Source of the DNA: Chloroflexota bacterium
GTDB lineage: Bacteria > Chloroflexota > Dormibacteria > Dormibacterales > Dormibacteraceae
Reading direction: 5' to 3'
DNA length: 33,918 nt
NCBI GenBank assembly: GCA_005889135.1
Contig: VBEK01000011.1
Coordinates: 1 to 33,918 of the forward strand
Shown here one piece after another: positions 23,238 to 31,075 of the stretch. Every line of letters begins with the position of its first letter. Positions within the stretch are counted from its first letter, which is position 1. Position numbers and translations under genes: made by a program. Below the pieces are notes generated by a model. The model saw only the letters and a list, made by a program, of their open reading frames with translations. It had not been told where the DNA came from and made no database searches.

Positions 23238-24281
23238 CATCGGCCTGAAGATCGCGATCGCGATCAGCTGTGCCGCCAGGACACCGAGCAGAAGCCACAG
23301 CCCCTGCGGCAGGCTCAACCGAGCTCGAAGAAGGATCCAGGCCGGGAGCACGAAGACCGCGGGGTCGTACTCGTGAAGGTATGACGCCGACGCCGTGCTG
23401 CCCACGATCCCGAGCGCAAACACGATGTCCATGCGGTCGCGCCGGAACCAGGCCAACGCTAACGCAACGGCGCCAAGCGTCAGCTCGATGGTCGTCGCCA
23501 CCGATCCGCGGCCAAACCACGCGTACGTCATGACGGAGTGAATCAGATTGGTGCTCGTGTAGGCCACGCTGCTCTGGTAGGACGCAATTCCATGTGCGCC
23601 CATCAGGGCCAGTGATGCGCCGCCCAACACCGCACTCGAGACCGCGAACGCAACTACCGGACGCCAGCGTCCGCTGACGAGCAGCGCGATCGGCAGCAGG
23701 AGAACCAGTTGCGGCTTTAAGAACACGGCGACAGACAGCGCCACTCCAGCGAGCGACCAGTGCTCCCGCTCGAGCAGCCACCACGTTAGCGCCAGTAGCG
23801 CGATGCTCAGAGCCGCTGTCTGGCCGAGCCAGAACGTGTAGTGCATCGGCCAGATCGCAAGCGCGATCAACAACAAAGTGATGCGAGCCAGGCCCTTGCC
23901 GGGGCAGACCAGGAGCCAGGCCCCGATGAGGAGCAAGAGGCTCAGGACGGTCCAGAGGAGGAACCCGACCGGCACTGACAGCGGCGTAAACGGAACCAGA
24001 AGCCAGGCCATCGGCTCAGGCGTGACGTAGTTGTGCATTGAATCGATGACATTTCCCGGCGCTGGAAATACAGATGAAAGGCGGCGTTCGAGGTCGAGGT
24101 CGTAGATGTGCGACCAGCCGTAGTTCAACCCGATCTTGGCCGCGACATAGTAGAGGCGGAAGTCTTCCTCATACGGGTCCGTGGCGAAGTGGTTGATCCA
24201 TCGCGCCACGCCGAATGCGGCCGTTATGCCGGCCGTAAGGGCCGACACCGAAAGCCACAGCGGCGGCAGTTTCCGCCCCAC
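23133..24281 (-). CDS. GT87-like membrane glycosyltransferase, paralogue A
   Basis: This 382-residue protein has about ten membrane segments. The first external loop contains EEDFRLYYVAAKIGL and GWSHIYD, almost the same as in the gene at 24624, and FWLGQTAALSIALLAL matches the second conserved GT87-like loop. The acidic motif would act in sugar transfer from a polyprenyl-phosphate donor. The GTG start lies six bases after the stop of a small frame (24288-24470) that resembles a methyltransferase end. The C-terminus overlaps the convergent gene at 21912 by 105 bases; both C-termini look natural, but one may be extended beyond its ancestral stop. The paralogue B gene is divergent. Confidence 0.75.
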   Translation of the reverse strand: MGRKLPPLWLSVSALTAGITAAFGVARWINHFATDPYEEDFRLYYVAAKIGLNYGWSHIYDLDLERRLSSVFPAPGNVIDSMHNYVTPEPMAWLLVPFTPLSVPVGFLLWTVLSLLLLIGAWLLVCPGKGLARITLLLIALAIWPMHYTFWLGQTAALSIALLALTWWLLEREHWSLAGVALSVAVFLKPQLVLLLPIALLVSGRWRPVVAFAVSSAVLGGASLALMGAHGIASYQSSVAYTSTNLIHSVMTYAWFGRGSVATTIELTLGAVALALAWFRRDRMDIVFALGIVGSTASASYLHEYDPAVFVLPAWILLRARLSLPQGLWLLLGVLAAQLIAIAIFRPMLVWEAGWILLLGAEPWLLRNFQFAAPFRRAAEAH

Positions 24282-24287
24282 GGCGGG

Positions 24288-24470
24288 CTACTCGCGCGCC
24301 GGCTTCACAGCCAGCGCCAGAATCGAGACACCGAAAGGCAATTCGACCCTGTTCAGGAGGAAGCGCTCCGCGCCGAACACAGCGGCCAAAGCGCTGTTTA
24401 CCGGCTTGGGAGCCGCTGGCCGCAGCTCCGTTCGGCCGGACATAAGCCAGTCAGTATATGGGCGAACCAC
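24288..24470 (-). pseudogene. Possible methyltransferase C-terminal remnant
   Basis: A 60-residue frame ends in LPFGVSILALAVKPARE, which resembles the last beta strand and end of many class I methyltransferases; the part before it (LNRVE preceded by a helix) also fits. An in-frame TAA stands just before its GTG, so the rest of such a protein is missing. It runs directly into the glycosyltransferase gene (six bases). It could be a decayed gene or a small real gene. I see nothing else in the 342 bases between the two glycosyltransferase starts. Confidence 0.35.
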
Positions 24471-24623
24471 ACGGTCGGCCCACGGTTAACTAGTCAAGGC
24501 TGGGAGAGGACGGGCAGCGTCAGCTGCGCCCTCGGCAAGTAGAGTCTGGTTCCTTAGGCCCGAGCTCCTGAGGATCGACCACCCTGCATCAACAGGGCGG
24601 GCCTCGGGCGCAGGAAGCATCCG

Positions 24624-25826
24624 TTGGGCGCGGCAGCCGTCAAGATGTCGGCTTTAGTGCGGCCGATGAAATCCGACAGTTCCGCTCGCCTGCCTCCGCT
24701 GTGGACGGCCGCTGCCGCAGTCGCAAGCGGGTGGGGTGCTGTGTTCTCGCTCAAGCGATGGGTCGAGCACTTCCTCACGGACACCGCCGCGGACGACTTC
24801 CGCGTCTACTACTACGTCGCGAGACTGGGCCTTCAGCAGGGTTGGAGTCACATCTATGACCAGGCGATCCTCAAGGCGGTCATGGCCGCGCACTTCACGG
24901 GCTCTCTGGCGGCCGTCGACGGTGGCCACACCTACCCCAACCTGCCGACCCTGGCGTGGATCATCGCGCCGCTTACTGTCTTGCCGTTCGGCGATGCCTA
25001 CGCGGCATGGGCACTGCTCGGGCTTATCTGCGTGCTGATCGCCTGGTGGATTGTGAGTCCGTTTGAAGGCATTCGACGGGTCACCTTGCTGTTACTGGCG
25101 CTCGCGCTTTGGCCTGTCCACTACTCGCTGATCTTCGGTCAGTCGACCCCGGAGATCATCGCCCTCGTCGCGGCAGCATGGTGGTGTATCCGTCGGGACA
25201 GGGCGCTAGCGGCTGGATTGGCGCTTGCCCTTGCGGCGAGCCTCAAGCCGCAGGATGTCGTTCTGGTACCCGTCTGCTTGCTCATTGCGGGTCACGTCCG
25301 CGTATTCGCATGGTTCGCGGCCGCGTGTCTTGCCCTCGCGGCGATTTTTTATCTGTTCCTGGGTCCGCAAGGCATTGCGGACCTCTGGCAGACGAACCTG
25401 GAGGTTGATGCATACGCCGGACACAAGATCTTGACCATGGCCTCGCTCACCGGGCCTGGCCTGCCCGCGGCTTTCCTGGAGGCCGGGGCGGCTGGTGTGG
25501 CGATCTTCGGGGCATGGCGGCGCCGCGCCAGTCTTGAACTGGTGATCGCAATCGGCCTGGCGGGCACAGTCGTGTCGACCCTGCATGCGCACGAGTCAGA
25601 CTTCACGATGCTCGTCCTCGCGGCCTGGCTTGTGATGCGTTCGCCAATCGGCGCCCTATCGCGATGGTGGTTACTGCCTGGCATTTTGGCGGTGCAAGCG
25701 ATGGCTATCGGTCTGGCCCCACCTGTCCTGATATGGGAGCTGGTTTGGCTCGGTCTTCTGGTCGTCGACAGAACCGTTTCGCAGGTGCCGGCGCGCGATC
25801 AGAGGGTGGCCGCGCCGGCTGTTTAA
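24624..25826 (+). CDS. GT87-like membrane glycosyltransferase, paralogue B
   Basis: The 400-residue protein is a clear relative of the gene at 23133: LPPLW near the start, ADDFRVYYYVARLGL with GWSHIYD in the first loop, LWPVHYSLIFGQSTPEIIAL for the second conserved loop, and a shared PVLIWELVWLGLL end. It has about ten membrane segments. AGGAAG (24612-24617) supports the TTG at 24624, but ATG 24645 or ATG 24666 would begin closer to the paralogue's start. The two paralogues are divergent and probably arose by an inverted duplication, after which they diverged strongly. Donor and acceptor are unknown. Confidence 0.75.
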   Translation: MGAAAVKMSALVRPMKSDSSARLPPLWTAAAAVASGWGAVFSLKRWVEHFLTDTAADDFRVYYYVARLGLQQGWSHIYDQAILKAVMAAHFTGSLAAVDGGHTYPNLPTLAWIIAPLTVLPFGDAYAAWALLGLICVLIAWWIVSPFEGIRRVTLLLLALALWPVHYSLIFGQSTPEIIALVAAAWWCIRRDRALAAGLALALAASLKPQDVVLVPVCLLIAGHVRVFAWFAAACLALAAIFYLFLGPQGIADLWQTNLEVDAYAGHKILTMASLTGPGLPAAFLEAGAAGVAIFGAWRRRASLELVIAIGLAGTVVSTLHAHESDFTMLVLAAWLVMRSPIGALSRWWLLPGILAVQAMAIGLAPPVLIWELVWLGLLVVDRTVSQVPARDQRVAAPAV

Positions 25827-26035
25827 GGCGTTCACGCGGGCGTGCCGCCACCCTCGGCGTCGCGGCGCGCTTGTTACATTCATCGCGCTTTCGGCGAGGG
25901 CTCGATGCCTCTGGACTTCGACGGGCTCCGACGCGCGATGTAGCATCGCTTCGCGACGTCGAGTTAGCGCCCATTCGGTGGGCCCACCCATTCCGTCCTC
26001 GGGCCTTCCGCACAGCACCAGAGGGAGGTAGCGCG
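25827..26035 (+). other. Intergenic region with a GGTGGGCCCACC palindrome
   Basis: The 209 bases before the acyl-CoA ligase contain a perfect 12-base palindrome, GGTGGGCCCACC (25977-25988), about 50 bases before the start, flanked by CCATTC repeats. It may be an operator. The long frame that runs through this region is not supported by any homology. Confidence 0.3.
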
Positions 26036-27544
26036 ATGGCCACAACGATCACCCCGATGCGACGGGCGAATCTGGTCGGACGAACCCGGACTGCCGTCAC
26101 ATGTTGCGACGTCGAGCTGACATATGCGCAGACCTGGGATCGGTGCCGTCGCCTGATCGGTGCACTTCGCGACTTAGGACTTGCGCCCGGAGACAGAGTG
26201 GCAGTGATCGCCGGAAACTGCCATCGCTATCTCGAGCTCTATCAAGCAGTGCCTGGCGCTGGCTTCAGCCTTGTTCCGCTCAACCCGCGTCACGCGATCG
26301 CCGAGCTGAGGTACGCGCTCGAGGACTCGGGCGCAAGGGTCCTGTTCACCGGGATCGGGGACCAGGGCCTGGGCGACATGGTCGAGCACATATTTGATAT
26401 GGGCGACGGCTATGAGACGCTGCTCGGTGGGCCGGGCGTGGACTTTCCGGAGGACATTCCCGAGGACACGATCGCCGGGCTTTTTTACACCGGCGGCACC
26501 ACGGGAGCGGCCAAAGGCGTGATGCTCACACACCGAAATCTCATAGCCAACGCCCAGCACTTCGGCATGTGTTGGCAATTCACCCCGGAAACACGCTGGC
26601 TGGTGATCGCCCCGCTCTTCCATGCGGCTGGATCCATTGCGGTGCTGTCGACGGTCTGGAACGCGGGCCAGCATGTGATCCTGCCTGCCTTCGACGCCGG
26701 ACGTGCGCTCGACTTGATCGAGCGACACAGGATCACCTCCACCCTGGTCGTGCCGACAATGCTGGCCGCGATGAGTGAGGAGCAGCTTGCGCGGCCGCGC
26801 GACGTAACCTCGCTGCGATACCTGAGCCACGGAGGCGCCCCGGTCGCCACAGAGACGCTCCGCCGAGCCCACGCCGCCTTTCCGGCGGCCGAGTTGCTCC
26901 ACATCTATGGCGCCACCGAGACGGCGCCGATCGCCACGCTGCTTCCACACGAGGAACGGATGCTCGACATGGCTCAGAGCCGATCCTGCGGGCGACCGGC
27001 GGTTGGAGTGGAAGTCGCCATCCGCGGCCTCGACGGAGCCTGGCAGCAACCGCAATCGATCGGGGAAGTGGTCGTCCGTGGCCCCAATGTCATGGCCGGC
27101 TACTGGAACAAGCCGGTCGAGACCGCGGCGGCACTTGCCGACGGGTGGTACCACACCGGGGACCTCGGCTATCAGGATGATGATGGGTTCGTTTATCTCG
27201 TCGACCGAGCCAAGGACATGATCGTGACCGGTGGGGAGAACGTGTACAGCACGGAGGTCGAAGAGGCCCTTTATCGCCATCCGGCTGTCCGCGAGGCGGC
27301 GGTCTTCGGTATCCCCGATGCCCGTTGGGGCGAGGCGGTTTACGCAGTCGTCGTGCCGCGATCGGCGGTCGATCCCGAGGAGCTGGTAGCACACTGCCGC
27401 TCTCTGATCGCGGGCTACAAGATTCCGAAGACGATCGAGCTGCGTGATGAGCCGCTGCCAAAATCGGGAGCCGGCAAGATCCTCAAGCGCGAGCTGCGGG
27501 AGCCGCACTGGCGAGGAGTCGAGGCAAGGGTGGCGGGCGCCTAG
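26036..27544 (+). CDS. Acyl-CoA ligase (fatty- or aryl-acid, AMP-forming)
   Basis: This 502-residue ANL-family ligase activates a carboxylic acid through an acyl-AMP to its CoA thioester. Motifs in order: P-loop FYTGGTTGAAKGVMLTH (about residues 150-166), HIYGATETAP, the core WYHTGDLGYQDDDGFVYLVD with the ribose-binding Asp, hinge DRAKDMIVTGGENVYS, and PKSGAGKILKRELRE with the catalytic Lys. The sequence suits medium/long-chain or arylacetic acids, but the pocket cannot be read reliably. The ATG at 26036 has AGGGAGG seven bases upstream; the frame is open further but unsupported. The DpgC-like gene begins nine bases after its stop, so the ligase probably makes that enzyme's substrate. Confidence 0.9.
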   Translation: MATTITPMRRANLVGRTRTAVTCCDVELTYAQTWDRCRRLIGALRDLGLAPGDRVAVIAGNCHRYLELYQAVPGAGFSLVPLNPRHAIAELRYALEDSGARVLFTGIGDQGLGDMVEHIFDMGDGYETLLGGPGVDFPEDIPEDTIAGLFYTGGTTGAAKGVMLTHRNLIANAQHFGMCWQFTPETRWLVIAPLFHAAGSIAVLSTVWNAGQHVILPAFDAGRALDLIERHRITSTLVVPTMLAAMSEEQLARPRDVTSLRYLSHGGAPVATETLRRAHAAFPAAELLHIYGATETAPIATLLPHEERMLDMAQSRSCGRPAVGVEVAIRGLDGAWQQPQSIGEVVVRGPNVMAGYWNKPVETAAALADGWYHTGDLGYQDDDGFVYLVDRAKDMIVTGGENVYSTEVEEALYRHPAVREAAVFGIPDARWGEAVYAVVVPRSAVDPEELVAHCRSLIAGYKIPKTIELRDEPLPKSGAGKILKRELREPHWRGVEARVAGA

Positions 27545-27553
27545 GAGTACCTG

Positions 27554-28702
27554 GTGGATCCACTCGCGGTCTTCGACGAGATCACAGATGGCGGTCGGCG
27601 CGAGCTGCGCTGCGCTGAGCTTGTCTACGAGGCGGCGGAGAGGTTTCCCGGCCTGGTGCCCAGCCGGCTCGAGATCGAAGAAGAGCGAACCCACCCGCAG
27701 AAGGAGAAGCGGGGCCTGGAGATCGCGCAGGGCGAGTTCTTTACGCAGGTTCTCGCCGATCCGGGACGTGGATTCCGGTTGATCCACGCGATGGGCCGTC
27801 CGCGCCGTGAGGCCGTGGCCCGTCTCGAGGAACTAAGAACGACGGGGCGAGTCGACCTCGGTACGGCAGCGCTCGAGCGGCGCGGGAACGTCGGCTGGAT
27901 CACTCTCAAGAACTTCGAGTCGCTCAACGCGGAGGACGACGCATCAACAGTTGCACTGGAGACTGCGGTGGATCTGGTGCTGATCGACCCGAGTATCGAG
28001 GTCGGAGTGCTCCGGTCGGCTCCCATGACCCATCCAAAGCACGCCGGCCGGCGCATCTTCGGCTCCGGTATCAACCTGACGCATCTTTACCAGGGAAAGA
28101 TTTCGCTGGTCGAGTTCATGCTCGAGCGTGAGCTTGGATGTGTGGGCAAGATGTTTCGCGGCCTGTCACCGGCGAGGCCGCGAGATGACGGGCTCGAGGA
28201 GGGCCGCATCGAGAAGCCTTTTCTCGCGGCCGTCGATGCCTGGGCCATCGGCGGCGCATGCCAGTGGCTCCTCGTCATGGACGGGGTCGTGGCCGAACGT
28301 GGTGCTTACTTCAGCCTGCCCGCGCGGAAGGAAGGCATCATCCCCGGTTGTGCCAACCTGCGTCTGCCCCGATTTGTTGGTGAGCGCCTCGCCCACCAGG
28401 CAATCTTCATGAACCTGGAGTTCCAGGCCGATTCGGCTTCGGGAAGGCTGCTGGCCGATCGCGTCGTGGAATCCGACCAGGTCGAGGCTGAGGTGTCCGA
28501 TCTGGCGCGCGAGCTGACGGCCGCGGGCGCAACCAGCTTGGTGGCCAATCGGCGTGCGCTGCGCGCCGCACACGAGCCGCTTGACCTTTTTCGCCGCTAT
28601 CTCGCCACGTACTCGATCGAGCAGGCCCGCTGCCTCTACAGTCCAGCATTGATCGACAACCTCGAGAGGAACTGGGCCTCGAGACAGCAAAGTCTGGCCT
28701 GA
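27554..28702 (+). CDS. DpgC-like crotonase-fold protein (cofactor-free oxygenase family)
   Basis: The 382 residues have a long helical N-terminal part (1-105) and a crotonase domain. The segment KPFLAAVDAWAIGGACQW, then YFSLPARKEGIIPG and ANLRLPRFVGERLA, is the signature I recognise from DpgC, the cofactor-independent 3,5-dihydroxyphenylacetyl-CoA 1,2-dioxygenase of glycopeptide-antibiotic pathways. The C-terminal helices (LFRRYLATYSIEQARCLYS) match too. No type III polyketide synthase (DpgA) or other Dpg gene is nearby, so it probably acts on another arylacetyl- or acyl-CoA. TAGGAG (27542-27547), which includes the ligase stop, serves the GTG start and couples the two genes. Confidence 0.82.
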   Translation: MDPLAVFDEITDGGRRELRCAELVYEAAERFPGLVPSRLEIEEERTHPQKEKRGLEIAQGEFFTQVLADPGRGFRLIHAMGRPRREAVARLEELRTTGRVDLGTAALERRGNVGWITLKNFESLNAEDDASTVALETAVDLVLIDPSIEVGVLRSAPMTHPKHAGRRIFGSGINLTHLYQGKISLVEFMLERELGCVGKMFRGLSPARPRDDGLEEGRIEKPFLAAVDAWAIGGACQWLLVMDGVVAERGAYFSLPARKEGIIPGCANLRLPRFVGERLAHQAIFMNLEFQADSASGRLLADRVVESDQVEAEVSDLARELTAAGATSLVANRRALRAAHEPLDLFRRYLATYSIEQARCLYSPALIDNLERNWASRQQSLA

Positions 28703-28742
28703 GCCCCGGGTCGCTAAATGCACGACTCCTGCACGAGGCGTA

Positions 28743-29258
28743 TCAGCAGTCGAACACCGACCAGCAGATGTCGTTTCGCAACCGCTGATCATCCAGGACC
28801 AGTTCGCGGATCGCGTCCGGGAGCTGTTCACGCTGCCATCGGCACTCGAGCCGCCCGGAGTTCTCACCCTCGCCGTCAGGAGCGGCCGCACGCGCCGCCT
28901 TGATCGCGTAAGCCGCCGCTCCGAGCTCGTGCGCAGCGACATGCGCCACCGCCGCGGCCTGGGCGGCCGCATAGGCGGCATGGCGGGCGGCGCCGCTTAA
29001 CTCTCGAGCAGCCCCGTTCGCATGGCCTGCGGCCTCGCGCGCTTGCGACATGGTGATCTCACCACGCACCCAAGCCCGAGCCTGCGCGATCGCCTGGCGA
29101 GGCCGCAGGTCTGAAGGTCGTGCCGATTCGAAGAGGTGCAGGACGTGCTCCGCGCACGTTGCGGCCCACAGTGCGAGCAGCTGATGGTCGGAGTCTGTGA
29201 GCGTCCCTCCGCGGCGGATGGTGATGAAGCGAGGGTCGCGGACTTTCGGGAGGATCAT
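28743..29258 (-). CDS. Putative immunity protein (Imm5-like family)
   Basis: The 171 residues match the family annotated as putative immunity proteins: PKVRDPRFITIRRGGTL at the start, HQLLALWAATCAEHVLHLF, RPRQAIAQARAWVRGEI, then a very Ala- and His-rich helical stretch (about residues 80-120) and WQREQLPDAIRELVLDD near the end. Family members are presumed to neutralise polymorphic toxins, but the role of chromosomal stand-alone copies is unproven. No toxin gene is visible. The ATG at 29258 is 14 bases after the stop of the LLM oxidoreductase, so they form one transcript. The longer frame upstream is a shadow of that gene. Confidence 0.8.
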   Translation of the reverse strand: MILPKVRDPRFITIRRGGTLTDSDHQLLALWAATCAEHVLHLFESARPSDLRPRQAIAQARAWVRGEITMSQAREAAGHANGAARELSGAARHAAYAAAQAAAVAHVAAHELGAAAYAIKAARAAAPDGEGENSGRLECRWQREQLPDAIRELVLDDQRLRNDICWSVFDC

Positions 29259-29272
29259 GGCGGCAGCGCGGC

Positions 29273-30205
29273 CTAGAGGTGGTCCTGTGGCCTCTTCCAG
29301 CCCGAAGTGTCGATCTTCGCCGCGCTCGCCGCTTCCAGGACGCGCGGGGTTTCTTGCGCGAACCTCGGCAGCGCCTCGGCGGCCGCCCACTCCAGCATGT
29401 CGATCTGGTCGTCCCGCGGCTGGTCGAGTATGAACTGGTTCATCCCCGCCTCGACGTAGGGCTGGAGGACGCTGTAGAACGCGTCTTTGGACGCCCATGG
29501 ATCGTCGTCCGCTTTAGGCACCCAGTAATACAGCGACCGATCGAGTGTCTCCGGGTCGCGGCCGATCTGCCGGCAGTAGTCGTCGAGCATCTGATTGCGC
29601 TCCGCCATCTCGGCCGGCGTCCCAAATGCGTTCCAGGTGTCGGCGAACTTGGCGACGATCTTCAGCATGCGTGGTCCGAAGGCACCCAGGACCAGCGGCG
29701 GTCTCGGCTTCTGCACGCTACCCGGTCGCGACCGCGCCTCCTTCAGGCGGTAGTAAGAACCATGGAACGAGCTGGTGTCTTCACGAGTCAGCAGATCGAC
29801 GACCTGGACCGCCTCGTGGAAACGGCCGACGAGCTCTTTAGTCTCGGGAAAGTCGATCCCGAACATCGTGTGCTCGGGTTCATACCATCCAGCGCCCAAC
29901 CCGATCTCGAGCCTTCCGTTTGAGATGTGGTCGACCGTGACCGCCATTTTGGCGAGCACCTGGGGATACCGGAACGTGTTGGAAGTGACGAGAACGCCGA
30001 TGCGGATCCTGCTCGTAACTGCCGCCAGTCCTCCGAGCAAGGTCCAGGCCTCCATGTACGGTCCGTGCGGCCGGCTCGGCTGCACGAGGTGGTCGCACAA
30101 CCAGGCGCTTTCGTAACCGAGACGTTCGAAGAGCTGCCATCGCTCAGCAGTCTTCTCCCAGGTCATGTTCTGATCAGTGCAGATCCCGAAGCGGAACCTC
30201 CGCAT
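29273..30205 (-). CDS. LLM-class (luciferase-like) flavin/F420 oxidoreductase
   Basis: The 310-residue protein is a TIM-barrel luciferase-like oxidoreductase: FRFGICTDQNMTWEKTAE at the start, ESAWLCDHL for strand 2, RIRIGVLVTSNTFRYPQVLAKMAVTVDHISNGRLEIGLGAGW in outline for the conserved core, and LVLGAFGPRMLKIVAKFADTWN for the phosphate-binding part. Members use FMN or coenzyme F420 to oxidise or reduce small molecules; which cofactor applies cannot be told. It is the first gene of a two-gene operon with the immunity-like protein. Its upstream region carries the 42-bp palindromic repeats, the best candidate control site. Confidence 0.88.
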   Translation of the reverse strand: MRRFRFGICTDQNMTWEKTAERWQLFERLGYESAWLCDHLVQPSRPHGPYMEAWTLLGGLAAVTSRIRIGVLVTSNTFRYPQVLAKMAVTVDHISNGRLEIGLGAGWYEPEHTMFGIDFPETKELVGRFHEAVQVVDLLTREDTSSFHGSYYRLKEARSRPGSVQKPRPPLVLGAFGPRMLKIVAKFADTWNAFGTPAEMAERNQMLDDYCRQIGRDPETLDRSLYYWVPKADDDPWASKDAFYSVLQPYVEAGMNQFILDQPRDDQIDMLEWAAAEALPRFAQETPRVLEAASAAKIDTSGWKRPQDHL

Positions 30206-30323
30206 CGCTCGACCCTCCTGGCCACGTTGTCGAAAGCCTCGGAAGCGTAACCGCCTTTGAGGACTCTCAAAGCATCGTCGACCCGATGCGTGGGCTCAGC
30301 GGCGAATGGATGAGAGAGGAATT

Positions 30324-30423
30324 GATAGTCGCGACTAACCGCGGTTCCGGCGTGGGAGATGTCGTGATAGTCGCGACTAACCGCGGTTCCGGCCTGGGAG
30401 ACGTCGTGATAGTCGCGACTATC
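30324..30423. repeat. 42-bp tandem repeat with nested palindromes (2.4 copies)
   Basis: Copies begin at 30324, 30366 and 30408 (the third partial). Each begins GATAGTCGCGACTA, holding the perfect palindrome TAGTCGCGACTA (30326-30337, 30368-30379, 30410-30421). The first two also hold AACCGCGGTT (30337-30346, 30379-30388). They differ at two of 42 positions. In the last copy the palindrome extends to GATAGTCGCGACTATC. The array lies about 120-220 bases upstream of the LLM gene start and next to the terminator of the secreted-protein gene. Confidence 0.85.
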
Positions 30424-30424
30424 A

Positions 30425-30450
30425 GGGCGGCAGCCACGAGGCTGCCGCCC
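30425..30450 (-). terminator. Strong hairpin terminator of the secreted-protein gene
   Basis: GGGCGGCAGCC (30425-30435) pairs perfectly with GGCTGCCGCCC (30440-30450) over a four-base loop, 6 bases beyond the stop of the gene at 30457. T-rich flanks exist only on the plus side (TTTC), so it may end transcription from either direction. Confidence 0.7.
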
Positions 30451-30456
30451 TTTCGG

Positions 30457-30954
30457 TTACTGGGTGACTGTGAACTGGTAGCAGGCACTCTCCAGTGCCA
30501 CAGCCGTGGTAGCCGCGTCGACGATGCGGAAGTGGATATCGAACTGCGTCCCAAGCGGGATGGCCGCCAGGTTGCGGAACAAGCTCGCACGGCCGGTTCC
30601 CGTTTCGTCTGTCGTGATCGCCTGGACAACCGACCCCTGGCCGAGCGTGAGCCAGTTCGTTCCGGTGCAGGCGTCGTTCACGGCCAAATCCGTCGCTCGC
30701 TGAAGGTAGTAGCTGTGGTTCGGGGCCAGGTCCCGCACCCACACATCCAGATAGACGATCTTGTCGGCGTCCTTTGGCTGACGAAACTTCACCAATCCGA
30801 AGCCACCGTCGGGTGTGCCTGCAACTGGTCGCAGGATGACTTCAAGGTTGGCGCCCGAGTCGGCCCGAGCGGCGACCGGAGCCGCGATGGCCACACTTGT
30901 CACCGCCGCCAGCACAGCGCAGACCTTGAGCAGACGCATGGTTCCGATCCTCAT
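30457..30954 (-). CDS. Secreted protein with Sec signal peptide, hypothetical
   Basis: This 165-residue protein starts with a signal peptide: a short basic region, a hydrophobic stretch (LLKVCAVLAAVTSVAIAA) and a likely cleavage after ARA (near residue 31). The mature part is beta-rich with FDIHFRIVD and YLDVWVRDLAPNHSYYLQ and two Cys that could form a disulfide. No family is recognised. AGGAGG (30965-30970) supports the ATG at 30954. A Crp-type palindrome is centred about 98 bases upstream of the start, and a strong hairpin follows the stop, so it looks like a separately regulated single-gene unit. Confidence 0.75.
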   Translation of the reverse strand: MRIGTMRLLKVCAVLAAVTSVAIAAPVAARADSGANLEVILRPVAGTPDGGFGLVKFRQPKDADKIVYLDVWVRDLAPNHSYYLQRATDLAVNDACTGTNWLTLGQGSVVQAITTDETGTGRASLFRNLAAIPLGTQFDIHFRIVDAATTAVALESACYQFTVTQ

Positions 30955-31039
30955 CGCGTGTAGACCTCCTGATCATCCGAGGCTGAAATTGGCGCCTCGC
31001 CGTTCGAGACTGCCGGCAGCGTCCGTCGTTCAGGCGGTC

Positions 31040-31069
31040 CCGCCTGTGATATCCGTCACAAACAGGCGG
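31040..31069 (-). terminator. Hairpin after the cyclase-Crp gene
   Basis: CCGCCTGT (31040-31047) pairs with ACAGGCGG (31062-31069), six bases beyond the stop codon of the gene at 31076. A competing hairpin uses CAGGCGG (31031-31037) with CCGCCTG (31040-31046). The loop region contains the Crp-type site. No T-run follows, so termination is only likely. Confidence 0.45.
31045..31060. promoter_or_regulatory. Crp/FNR-type palindrome TGTGA-N6-TCACA
   Basis: TGTGATATCCGTCACA has both half-sites of the classical Crp consensus. It lies between the stop of the cyclase-Crp fusion (31076) and the start of the secreted-protein gene (30954), about 98 bases upstream of the latter. A second GTGATATC lies at 31069-31076. 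The fusion's own helix-turn-helix is the obvious candidate binder. Confidence 0.6.
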
Positions 31070-31075
31070 TGATAT

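Noticed and set aside
25664-26035. N-terminal extension of the acyl-CoA ligase frame
   Set aside because: No ligase homology in this part; it overlaps the end of the glycosyltransferase gene, and AGGGAGG marks the ATG at 26036.
26174-27787. 537-residue open frame opposite the acyl-CoA ligase
   Set aside because: It is an antisense shadow of a strongly supported gene, with no recognisable domain; long antisense frames are expected at this GC content.
30324-30423. CRISPR array
   Set aside because: The copies are head-to-tail without distinct spacers and number only 2.4, and no cas gene is present.
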